From JAAGZL01 sp050291725 (GTDB lineage: Bacteria; Pseudomonadota; Gammaproteobacteria; Chromatiales; Chromatiaceae): a DNA stretch of 64,000 bases. The DNA is taken from NCBI GenBank assembly GCA_050291725.1, contig JBNKKH010000009.1, positions 145,910-209,909 of the forward strand. Direction: 5' to 3'. The notes under the pieces are model-generated. The model made no database searches. It saw only the letters and a list, made by a program, of their open reading frames with translations, and was not told where the DNA came from. The position numbers were made by a program, and so were the translations under genes. Shown here piece after piece: positions 34,320 to 40,974 of the stretch (position 1 is its first letter; each line of letters opens with the position of its first letter).

Positions 34320-34742
34320 TTTTTCATTAAGAATGCTCCTTGCCTCGCTCAATTGTTGCTTGCTCATTTTGGTGGACAAGTTAGCTAATAATATTTGTGA
34401 CTCTTTATCACCAGACATTACCGCCTTGCTATACCACACATAAGCATTTATATAATTTTTATCAGTACCTCTGCCACTCTCATATAATTGTGCAATTCCA
34501 GATTGTGACTCAGGTATGCCTTTTGGGGCAGATTTTTGCCACCATTCAAATGCTTTCTTATCAGACTGCTCTACTTCTATACCTTGCTCATAAAACCAGC
34601 CCATGAAATGCTCGGCATTCATATTGCCGCGATTTGCCATATCACTGATTATTCTATAAGCAGTGTGCCAATCTTCACTGATCATAGCTTGCACGGCTTC
34701 TTCTGGTATATCCTCAACTGCGTCCATATTGTTTTTAAACAT
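34314..34742 (-). CDS. Sel1-like (TPR-type) repeat protein, cassette 7
   Basis: 142 residues if it starts at the ATG at 34742, which sits inside attC F, or 137 from the ATG at 34727. Two Sel1-type units are visible: NAEHFMGWFYEQGIEVEQSDKKAFEWWQKSAPKGIPES and QSGIAQLYESGRGTDKNYINAYVWYSKAVMSGDKES, then a tail. There is no signal peptide. Sel1 proteins are protein-interaction scaffolds; the partner is unknown. The stop is in attC E. Confidence 0.8.
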   Translation of the reverse strand: MFKNNMDAVEDIPEEAVQAMISEDWHTAYRIISDMANRGNMNAEHFMGWFYEQGIEVEQSDKKAFEWWQKSAPKGIPESQSGIAQLYESGRGTDKNYINAYVWYSKAVMSGDKESQILLANLSTKMSKQQLSEARSILNEKT

Positions 34743-34808
34743 AACGTTTAAGCTGTGGGGCGCAAGCCGCAACGCGGCGCAGCGTCCCACACGAGCGCAT
34801 TGTTATGC
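34739..34808 (-). repeat. attC site F (end of 128-aa cassette)
   Basis: 70 bp between ACATAAC and GTTATGC. Arms GCTGTGGGGCGC and GCGTCCCACACGAGC pair. The 128-aa gene stop lies in the final 7-mer. Confidence 0.85.
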
Positions 34809-35189
34809 GTTTACTATGCCTGAAATGAAGCAATACGCACCTCCAACATATGTTATTAACTGCCCCCAGAACATACCCCATGTAACTGGACCCAGCCACT
34901 TAGCCATGAAAACATTAATATCGCCTCCATCTTTTATCTTTTTAGCTGTATAACGGAAATCAAGAAGCCTGGTAACTGTGGCAAAACAGCCAAATACTGC
35001 ACTCCATGACCACCATTTAATTATAAAAACTAGTAGCTCTGGGTTCTTTGGGTTCTCACCAAGCTTTAAGTTGATTACGTATGCTAGAGAGGCAACAGCG
35101 AAACCCAAAAATAGGTTTATAGAAAATGACATCTGGGTAATTCGGTAATCCTGCCACCGCACATACCTCTCTTTCTGATCAGATTCCAT
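34803..35189 (-). CDS. Small integral membrane protein, cassette 6
   Basis: 128 residues. Three hydrophobic segments are clear (SINLFLGFAVASLAYVINL, LLVFIIKWWSWSAVFGCFATV, GPVTWGMFWGQLITYVGGAY). Not recognised; one cysteine in each of two helices. The N-terminus MESDQKERYVRWQDYR is cytoplasmic by charge. The cassette is complete (stop in attC F). Possible roles include holin-like or immunity to a membrane toxin, but there is no direct evidence. Confidence 0.72.
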   Translation of the reverse strand: MESDQKERYVRWQDYRITQMSFSINLFLGFAVASLAYVINLKLGENPKNPELLVFIIKWWSWSAVFGCFATVTRLLDFRYTAKKIKDGGDINVFMAKWLGPVTWGMFWGQLITYVGGAYCFISGIVNA

Positions 35190-35204
35190 GCCTTTCCTTT
35201 TTAC

Positions 35205-35264
35205 GCATAACGTTTTAGCACAGCGGCAACGGTTTTTGTTGTCCGCTGGTGCTGCTGGTTATGG
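35205..35264 (-). repeat. attC site G (end of ORF-poor cassette)
   Basis: 60 bp between GCATAAC and GTTATGG. Arms GCACAGCGGCAAC and GTTGTCCGCTGGTGC pair around GGTTTT. Confidence 0.85.
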
Positions 35265-35515
35265 CACCAAGCTACCGCAGGCCACTGTACTTTATTATTT
35301 GCACTGGCTTCCATGATGCTCCTTTTTGGCGACCCACCAAAACATGGGGTTACCATTTTTTTACCTAAATGTATCAAAGATGTTGCTTTGCTGAATATTG
35401 CACTTAGCCTGCCATGCCACCATCTTTGCACATTGTTCAACTTCCGATGATACTTGTTAAAACCTTAAAACTGCCTAGCAATAAATATTTACACTTTCCT
35501 TTCTATTGGTTTGTG
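35265..35515. other. ORF-poor cassette 5
   Basis: 251 bp between attC G and attC H. The only minus-strand frame of size (35201-35440, 79 codons) reads through attC G instead of stopping in it, so it does not behave like a cassette gene. On the plus strand a 35-codon frame starting MAPSYRRPLYFIICTG is seen, but against the array's direction. I call it a non-coding or very short-ORF cassette; these are common in arrays. Confidence 0.55.
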
Positions 35516-35616
35516 CCATAACGCCTCAAACACCGGCTTGGTGAAGTTGGCGGCTTTTTTGCGCAAGCGAAAAAGGTGACAGCTTTACCAAGTCCGCGTG
35601 CTTTGACTTGTTAGCC
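35516..35616 (-). repeat. attC site H (end of LRR cassette)
   Basis: 101 bp between CCATAAC and GTTAGCC. The outer arms CAAACACCGGCTTGGTG and CCAAGTCCGCGTGCTTTG pair well. The LRR stop codon directly follows. Confidence 0.82.
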
Positions 35617-36384
35617 TTACTTTTCATATATTTCGGGCCTCTCTTTTAAGAGCCCCCACTTTAGTTTAGGTAGTGAAGATAACTCACTATATATTTTTTT
35701 CACGTCTCTATGACTACGAAGACTCAAATATTCTAAATTAGTTAGCCCTAGTATTGGTGAATAATCTTTGTCCTTTAGCTGGATTGTTAACAGATTTAGA
35801 AATCTTAACTGCGGCATTTCCTTTAAGAACGCTATTGATTCAACATTTACGTATTGGGGGCCTAAGCCATCTCCGCATAACGTCAAACTTGTAAGATTTT
35901 GCAACGATGCTATTGGAGAATAATCCTGTATCTTCTGAAAGTTTTCGATATAAAGGCCTGACAAATTTTTAAGTTTACTAATGGGGGTTACTGATTCTAC
36001 GCCAGCACCAGAGCCAATATATAAGAAGTCTAGGTTTTTCAGGTTTTCAATTTCAGATAAATCTTTGTATGCACCCCATTTTACCTCTAGGTTTCTTAAG
36101 TCCGTTTGCTTGCATGCCGCATTGAATAGCTCTTGCGGCATTCTGGTTCCGAATTTCAGCTTTTTGAAGCGTGACGGGTTTTTGTCTAGGAATTCACACC
36201 ATTCACTTAATACTCGCTTCTTTTCTTTTTGAGAATAGTTGTCACCTAGTTGAGTGCAATTGATAACTAGCTCATCCCCACCATCGTATTCAGAAAGCTC
36301 AGTAACCCTAGATATGTCGTCCTTTCTATCTCTAAAGAAATAGTAGAATCCATATTGTATTTGTTCATCACTTAGATTCTTCAA
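35617..36384 (-). CDS. Leucine-rich-repeat protein, cassette 4
   Basis: 255 residues. From about residue 90 it has tandem LRR-like units (LRNLEVKWGAYKDLSEIENLKNLDFLYIGSG, PISKLKNLSGLYIENFQ, PIASLQNLTSLTLCG, LRFLNLLTIQLKD, GLTNLEYLSLRSH) with L-x-x-L-x-L spacing, as in internalin-type and SMI1-like immunity proteins. The N-terminal 90 residues are charged and unlike any family I know. No signal peptide, so it is cytoplasmic. An immunity or protein-binding role is inference only. The stop touches attC H. Confidence 0.8.
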   Translation of the reverse strand: MKNLSDEQIQYGFYYFFRDRKDDISRVTELSEYDGGDELVINCTQLGDNYSQKEKKRVLSEWCEFLDKNPSRFKKLKFGTRMPQELFNAACKQTDLRNLEVKWGAYKDLSEIENLKNLDFLYIGSGAGVESVTPISKLKNLSGLYIENFQKIQDYSPIASLQNLTSLTLCGDGLGPQYVNVESIAFLKEMPQLRFLNLLTIQLKDKDYSPILGLTNLEYLSLRSHRDVKKIYSELSSLPKLKWGLLKERPEIYEK

Positions 36385-36399
36385 TGTAATTCCTTGGGA

Positions 36400-36459
36400 G
36401 GCTAACGTTTGAACACAGCCGCGCCGGTTTTTGGCGTCGGCTGGTGTGACTTGTTAAAT
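36400..36459 (-). repeat. attC site I (end of 259-aa cassette)
   Basis: 60 bp between GGCTAAC and GTTAAAT, with the second 7-mer a perfect GTTRRRY. Arms CACAGCCGCGCC and GGCGTCGGCTGGTGTG pair. Confidence 0.87.
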
Positions 36460-36463
36460 GCCA

Positions 36464-37243
36464 TTAGCACGGTGAGACCGACAATGCAGAACCAATAACA
36501 TTCAAGATTGTATTAATAGCTTCTGTTGTAACTCTTGCTCTATTAAAAACAATATCAACCAATAAGCCAAAAATGACTCCAATATATGCTAAATACCCAA
36601 AGCCCATATAATTATTATAAATTATTGTAAAGAACCAATTTTGGCCAAAAATATAAATGCCTGAACTTATTACGGTAGCAATGAGCAATAAAATTGATGG
36701 TAAAAATAGATGGCTTATTGCTTTTGGCTTAAGAAACGAAGCGGACAATAACAATAAGAACAAAACTGTGTTACTGCCAAGAAATATACGAACATCCCTG
36801 GTTAAGTTTTTGACAATTTCTACGTATTTACCTCGTATTAAATCTGTAAGTTTATCTTTAACGATCTTTAGTGCATTTATGTGCTTCCTATAGCCGGATT
36901 CTAAGCTATTTTCTATGCGTTTCTTTTTCTCACAATCCAAACGGCACATAGCTGCAATAACTAATGCTATTTTGTGTGGTAGGTTGTTATTTAGATCTTC
37001 TTTTGTTTTATTTATATCCAGTTGATATTTGTCAGCTAGCGATTGTGCCTTTTCTTTAAAACTTGTTAGCCGGCTTGAGCTTAGTTTTTCTTTTACTTCC
37101 TTTTCTACTTGATACTTAATAAATACTTGACCTGCTCTTTCTACTGAATCGGGTACACCAAATGTAAGGTAAAACAAGGCGCCAAATAGTAGACTGCCCA
37201 ATATCCCAATTGTACGAAGTGTTATTTTCATTGTTTCTGGCAT
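36464..37243 (-). CDS. Membrane protein with coiled-coil loop, cassette 3
   Basis: 259 residues; an alternative start is the ATG at 37231. A first hydrophobic segment is at about residues 12-30 (GILGSLLFGALFYLTFG). A long charged helical region follows (residues 35-150, rich in K and E). Three or four membrane segments come next (TVLFLLLLSASFL, FLPSILLLIATVISSGIYIFG, GYLAYIGVIFGLLVDIVF). A CRLDCEKK segment lies in the soluble part. Not recognised; the topology resembles signalling or pore proteins but no motif supports that. Stop is just after attC I. Confidence 0.72.
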   Translation of the reverse strand: MPETMKITLRTIGILGSLLFGALFYLTFGVPDSVERAGQVFIKYQVEKEVKEKLSSSRLTSFKEKAQSLADKYQLDINKTKEDLNNNLPHKIALVIAAMCRLDCEKKKRIENSLESGYRKHINALKIVKDKLTDLIRGKYVEIVKNLTRDVRIFLGSNTVLFLLLLSASFLKPKAISHLFLPSILLLIATVISSGIYIFGQNWFFTIIYNNYMGFGYLAYIGVIFGLLVDIVFNRARVTTEAINTILNVIGSALSVSPC

Positions 37244-37325
37244 TTAACGTTTTACATAAGGGGCGCCGCGCTTTTTGCGGCGTCCCAGCGAACGAATGTG
37301 AGTGATCTTGATGTAATTGTTAGGT
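37242..37325 (-). repeat. attC site J (end of 85-aa cassette)
   Basis: 84 bp between ATTTAAC and GTTAGGT. It is nearly identical to attC D across the core (both contain CGCCGCGCTTTTTGCGGCG). Confidence 0.87.
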
Positions 37326-37351
37326 TGTGCGCACTTGTATTCATAATGTTG

Positions 37352-37609
37352 CTACCCTACAAACCGCCTCGATAGATGAGCTCCAACCATTACCACTAAC
37401 CCTGGGAGTAACCACGCGCTGACTACCGACATGTTACGAACATTGGCTGGCTGAAAACCAAAGATATCACAGACCCCAGAAACCAAAGCATAGTTTGATA
37501 CTCCAATAACCACCAAACCAAGCAAGCAACCCACGAAACCAAGAGTTTCAAGCACGGTTATTAGAACTTCTGTTTTTGTATTAGCCTTTTGTACCTTGTT
37601 ATTTTCCAT
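37352..37609 (-). CDS. Small membrane protein, cassette 2
   Basis: 85 residues from the ATG at 37609; the longer frame to 37696 runs into attC K. Two hydrophobic segments (LETLGFVGCLLGLVVIGVSNYALV and VVSAWLLPGLVVMVGAHL) make a hairpin. N-terminus MENNKVQKANTKTEVLI is soluble. Not recognised. Stop is 26 bp before attC J. The ribosome binding site is weak. Confidence 0.65.
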   Translation of the reverse strand: MENNKVQKANTKTEVLITVLETLGFVGCLLGLVVIGVSNYALVSGVCDIFGFQPANVRNMSVVSAWLLPGLVVMVGAHLSRRFVG

Positions 37610-37624
37610 TTTGTTTTTGGAGCA

Positions 37625-37741
37625 ACCTAACGCCTTGCTCTGTTGCGGCCAAACTGGAGTGGCTTTTGTGCTATAGTGCAGCGAAGCGGAACGCACAAAA
37701 GCCGCGGAGGTTTGGACGTCAACAGGAGCAACTTGTTATGG
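37625..37741 (-). repeat. attC site K (end of CDI-immunity cassette)
   Basis: 117 bp between ACCTAAC (a perfect RYYYAAC) and GTTATGG. A very long imperfect stem is present: TTGCTCTGTTG.. with ..CAACAGGAGCAA outside, and GGCTTTTGTGC with GCACAAAAGCC inside. Confidence 0.9.
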
Positions 37742-37749
37742 CTGCCCAT

Positions 37750-38142
37750 TTATAGGTATTCCCGTTCCTTAAGGTACGGCATAATTTCTTGAGTAATAGT
37801 TTCTACGACCTCTTCAAGATCACTTTTAATTTCCACTAATTGGTTATTTAGCTCTAAATTACTTCTCCAAAAGTCATCTGGAATCTTAACTAGATTTACA
37901 AGAAGATCCCCTTTATACATGTTACCTGCCACAAACGGGTTCTCCGATAATATATCTAGTGCAACCGGAACTAAATATTTAAGCCCTAGATTCTGCCCGA
38001 TTAGCATACGGAGATTTTCTATTGAAAGCTCTGAAATCGGTACTGACCATAATCGAACACACTCTTTAATAAGATTGGAATCATATTCCGGTCTCTCTAA
38101 CTTTCGACCTTCAAGTTCCTCTAGACATTTTGATGCTTTCAC
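37750..38142 (-). CDS. CDI-system immunity protein-like, orphan (cassette 1)
   Basis: 130 residues from a GTG at 38142 with AGGAGA directly upstream. The pattern KCLEELEGRKLERP ... SPISELSIENLRMLIGQNLGLKYLVPVALDILSENPF ... GDLLVNL follows the contact-dependent inhibition immunity family in which LR(L/M)LIGQ-N-x-GL is the hallmark (family recalled from memory). No CdiA or other toxin gene is in the window, so it would protect against a toxin made by neighbours. It is the first gene after the candidate array promoter. Read from motif only; an exact toxin partner cannot be named. Confidence 0.75.
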   Translation of the reverse strand: MKASKCLEELEGRKLERPEYDSNLIKECVRLWSVPISELSIENLRMLIGQNLGLKYLVPVALDILSENPFVAGNMYKGDLLVNLVKIPDDFWRSNLELNNQLVEIKSDLEEVVETITQEIMPYLKEREYL

Positions 38143-38157
38143 AATTCTCCTATTGAG

Positions 38158-38246
38158 CCATAACAGTTAATTATACGACTTGCGCCGATATTGAAATATA
38201 CGACATGCGCGAATATTGTAATATACAGCATGGGTAACGATTCTCA
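38158..38246 (-). promoter_or_regulatory. Candidate cassette promoter and attI-like site with 25-bp repeats
   Basis: On the minus strand GTTATGG (38158-38164) is the half-site next to cassette 1. Just upstream lies a perfect TATAAT (38170-38175); no good -35 is seen at 17 bp (TTTCAA at 15 bp is the best candidate). The same stretch holds direct repeats of about 25 bp starting at 38172, 38197 and 38222 on the plus strand (TATACGAC.TGCGC). The third copy is partial. This fits a Pc-like promoter plus attI direct repeats, but no integrase gene adjoins it, so the attI label is a hypothesis. Confidence 0.55.
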
Positions 38247-38786
38247 TTAAGATTTAGCCAGGATTGGCTCTTTTGATATGAGAGCATCCTGCCTCAGTAT
38301 TATTTTGTTTGCTAAACATCAACGTTATCAGACTATTTGGAGCTAATAAAGGTCATCTGAACAGTCTAGCTAATAGTCTGCTTTGTGCCGTTAGGAGACT
38401 ATTTTTTATTGTGATTAAATAAAAACGCCACCCCAAAATGAGGTGGCGTTCGGCTTCCATTATGCGCATCCATGCCGCGCATCCTGGCGCAGGGCTTGGC
38501 ATCCTTTTAGTCCTTTGACTTGCTCCGGAGCAGTGCCCGCTTAAGATGTTATCCAGATTGGTTTGTCTGTTCTATCAGGTAGAGCTTAATAGCTTGTATG
38601 AATTTTCTGATGGCGCTTGTGCTGATGAATGCATTGTCTATGCAATCGCTAGTGTGGCGTACTGTGTCAATTTTGTGCCAAACTGTCCTTCATTAACCAG
38701 TTTTTGGGTGTTTTTTTGGCGCAATTTGAATATGGCAAGCGCGCTAACTGACTGATATTTAAAGTATTAGTAGTTAGAAATGCCGG
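38247..38786. other. 540 bp without a gene between the array promoter and attR
   Basis: No convincing gene. A 69-codon plus frame at 38546-38755 has no ribosome binding site and no family features. The stretch holds three AGACTATT/AATAGTCT elements (38330-38337, 38372-38379, 38396-38403), a candidate set of integrase arm-type sites, and a minus-strand terminator. An intI gene would be expected here in a standard integron, but I see no fragment of one. Confidence 0.6.
38424..38450 (-). terminator. Rho-independent terminator, minus strand
   Basis: Stem AACGCCACC (38424-38432) with GGTGGCGTT (38442-38450), 9 bp perfect, 9-nt loop. On the minus strand it is followed by TTTATTT. It insulates the cassette promoter from transcription entering at the right end of the element. 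Confidence 0.75.
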
Positions 38787-38834
<48 letters not shown>

Positions 38835-38863
38835 TCCTCTTTAAATCAAAAATACTACTTCTA

Positions 38864-40045
38864 TTACCCCGGAGCGGCATGCAGCAGCTTGCGATTGAGT
38901 TTGGTAATGGTGAGTATGGTCTTGATCTGCACGTAGACGAAAGGTGCGAGGATGATGAAGTAGGGCAAGGAGAAACGTTCAACCAGGCCGTTTCTCTCCA
39001 GGCCAAAAACGATAAAGAACATGCCGAAGACAAAGAAGGCCACGCCGGGGCAGACCAGCGTAAAGGATCCGGGGTGGCGCTCATCACCTTTCAGATAGTC
39101 ATTGAAATAACCCATGGATTTCATTACCAGATAGCCGATCATGCCAAATAGGATCTGTAGCGAAAGAATGATCGAGGTGAGCACGAACAGCCCAGGTCCC
39201 GATACTGGCTCCTTAAATCCGTGATGTAGGCCGAAGTGCATGCGGATCATTGCTATTCCAAGCAGAGTGAGAATAGGGATTAATATCCACAAAGTAGCTC
39301 CGCCAGCAGGTGCGACTCCATGGCGTAGCATGGATTTGAATCCAAGTACGAACTTGATGAACCCTAGCAGCACCGCCATGCTGGCGAAGAGGATTGAAAA
39401 AAAGATGCCTATGGCATTCACTTCTGGATGATGACTCATGGCGCCGGGAGCAGCCAGGCCCACTGAAATCATGGCGAGGGCGAATACTGCGATCATCTGC
39501 TCAAGGCTGTTATTCTCAACAAAGTCAAAGCTGCCCTTGACCAGTACCCTGGTCAGGAAACGGGTATAAATCTTGAGCGCGTATGCGCCAACGGCAAGAA
39601 ATCCCAGGATGGCAAAGGGGAATAGATACTCCACAACACTCCACAGATTGGGTACAAACACTGCGCCGATTACAAAACATACATTGATGGACATCGCGAG
39701 GGTCAGAGGGATAGTCATCAATCCCACCTCTTTATTACTCTGAGTGAGCTTGGTGAACGCATCTGTGGAGCGGTAACGCCGGTACTCCCGGATATTCCAG
39801 ATCAGGAGACGGAAATGTAGTACGCTGAAATACGCCATGGCGACCATGGCGAAGGCGACAAGCCCCCGAATGGCGAAGGATGCTCCTGTCAACAGCGGCC
39901 AGAGATGATTGAAGGTAACAAGGGGTGTGCCTGGATGCTTCACCATAAACATCGGATAAAGAAAAAAGGATACAGCCACACCTCCTGCTCCAAGTGCAGC
40001 AAGAAAATAGAGGGGGCTGTATTCATCATCCAGATGGCGAATCAT
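38864..40045 (-). CDS. Multi-pass membrane protein of unknown function (TsoY-like)
   Basis: 393 residues with about ten hydrophobic segments. Starts MIRHLDDEYSPLYFLAALGAGGVAV, a hallmark of a family found in sulfur-oxidising bacteria (from memory called TsoY). No catalytic motif is visible. Histidine and glutamate residues inside or near membrane segments (APGAMSHHPEVN; HFGLHHGFKEPVSG) could bind metal or haem, but that is only a suggestion. It is next to the DUF6858-like gene at 40269. It is also the first gene right of the island, 30 bp past attR. Confidence 0.65.
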   Translation of the reverse strand: MIRHLDDEYSPLYFLAALGAGGVAVSFFLYPMFMVKHPGTPLVTFNHLWPLLTGASFAIRGLVAFAMVAMAYFSVLHFRLLIWNIREYRRYRSTDAFTKLTQSNKEVGLMTIPLTLAMSINVCFVIGAVFVPNLWSVVEYLFPFAILGFLAVGAYALKIYTRFLTRVLVKGSFDFVENNSLEQMIAVFALAMISVGLAAPGAMSHHPEVNAIGIFFSILFASMAVLLGFIKFVLGFKSMLRHGVAPAGGATLWILIPILTLLGIAMIRMHFGLHHGFKEPVSGPGLFVLTSIILSLQILFGMIGYLVMKSMGYFNDYLKGDERHPGSFTLVCPGVAFFVFGMFFIVFGLERNGLVERFSLPYFIILAPFVYVQIKTILTITKLNRKLLHAAPG

Positions 40046-40234
40046 GATTTTATCTCCAAGCAGATCAGTTAATCGTTATATTCTAATGCGTAAGCTATTC
40101 AAATGATATGGCACATAAATCAAAGATGCTACGCAGGATAATGCCTAACTCGGTCAATTTTTAGGTATGGGGATGAGCAGTGGTGATGCAGAAGATGGAT
40201 TGATATAGGGTGGAGGTGAAATGCACTGCGCACC

Positions 40235-40258
40235 GAGCCCGGGAGGGTTCCCGGGCTC
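40235..40258. terminator. Possible stem-loop after the DUF6858-like gene
   Basis: Perfect 10-bp stem GAGCCCGGGA/TCCCGGGCTC with loop GGGT. No U-tract on either strand, so it may be a factor-dependent terminator or transcript-stabilising hairpin rather than a true intrinsic terminator. Confidence 0.4.
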
Positions 40259-40268
40259 AGCATATTAT

Positions 40269-40658
40269 TCAGTCAGCGATCTCCTTCGCCCAGCTCTCCA
40301 TAGCCTGGTTGGCGACAGGCATAGGGGCTTCCAGAAAAGATATAACAAATCGATCCTCATACTCCACTACGCCGATTGAGCGCGGGCGCACAGCCATCAT
40401 CTCGGCTTTTGGCAGTTTGATGCCAAAGCAGAATACAATATTTTTAGCTGCGATAATGCCCTCTTCAATCTCGCCCTCTTCCAAAGCGGTGGTGTGAGCA
40501 TAGTGATCAAACTCGGCGATATAGCAGGCTATATTGTTTTCATCAATGCGCTGTTTGAGAAAAGCAATGATCGCATCGCAGTTTTGATGTTTGGTTTCGG
40601 ATTTGGATACTTCCAAACTATAAACAGGGTACTTTTCCTGTAGTAGGGACTGTTTCAT
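40269..40658 (-). CDS. DUF6858-like conserved hypothetical protein
   Basis: 129-residue soluble protein starting MKQSLLQEKYPVYSLEVSKSETKHQNCDAII. Probably of the family that accompanies the multi-pass membrane protein above in sulfur oxidisers (recalled association). Visible features: HYAHTTALEEGEIEEGIIAAKNIVFCFGIKLP, and an acidic end. No known catalytic motif. The 223-bp gap to the membrane gene has no gene, so the two may be separate units; both are on the minus strand. Function unknown. Confidence 0.55.
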   Translation of the reverse strand: MKQSLLQEKYPVYSLEVSKSETKHQNCDAIIAFLKQRIDENNIACYIAEFDHYAHTTALEEGEIEEGIIAAKNIVFCFGIKLPKAEMMAVRPRSIGVVEYEDRFVISFLEAPMPVANQAMESWAKEIAD

Positions 40659-40974
40659 CTATTTATCTCCAATATGGTTTAGGATTAAATTTTTTTGTGC
40701 GACACGCTCTAGCAGATTAAGGACGGCAGCTTGAGGATAGTGCTGCATCATCTAAATGAGCGGGAAGTCAAAAAGATTATATCCTACCATTATGCTAAGG
40801 ATTTATTGAGTAGATCATTGAGGATAGTCAATTACCATGCGGAACAAAGTGTTATACGAGAGTCTCGCCTATGCTTGAAGTTGACGAATAAGGACAAAAA
40901 AGAGAATTCGCAAACAGCAACTGCTGTTTTTCTGTCATAATCTGTCCCTGTTTAACTGTGCTGAGTAACTGATT
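40659..40974. other. 316-bp gap without a convincing gene
   Basis: A 69-codon plus frame (40731-40940) starts with TTG, lacks a ribosome binding site and runs through a hairpin. The hairpin is AAACAGC-AACT-GCTGTTT (40912-40929), followed by TTCTGT, and could be a terminator of an unannotated small RNA. Upstream regulatory signals of the TauE/SafE-type gene probably lie here. Confidence 0.5.

Larger units (their letters stand above)
32187..38164 (-). mobile_element. Integron cassette array without integrase (CALIN), 11 cassettes
   Basis: Eleven attC-like sites, each with outer 7-mers near RYYYAAC and GTTRRRY and imperfect inverted repeats between them. They alternate with short minus-strand genes whose stop codons fall inside or just after the attC (for example TAA within GTTATGC). 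Cassette order from the promoter is: CDI-immunity-like, 85-aa membrane, 259-aa membrane, LRR, ORF-poor, 128-aa membrane, Sel1, 78-aa, methyltransferase, 94-aa, pentapeptide. No intI is seen anywhere in the window. The whole array is inside the tRNA-Phe element. Confidence 0.9.

Noticed and set aside
35201..35440. 79-codon minus frame in the ORF-poor cassette
   Set aside because: It reads through attC G and stops past it, unlike the other cassettes that stop in or next to their attC. Noted in the cassette 5 feature instead.
32187..38164. CRISPR array
   Set aside because: The repeated words are attC sites with long, unequal spacing, imperfect identity and coding spacers; there are no cas genes.
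38546..38755. 69-codon plus frame between the terminator and attR
   Set aside because: No ribosome binding site, no family resemblance and poor coding character.
38247..38786. A remnant of an integron integrase gene
   Set aside because: I looked for one where a standard integron would place it, and saw no recognisable fragment in this stretch.
40731..40940. 69-codon plus frame before the TauE/SafE-type gene
   Set aside because: TTG start without a binding site; the frame runs across a hairpin.
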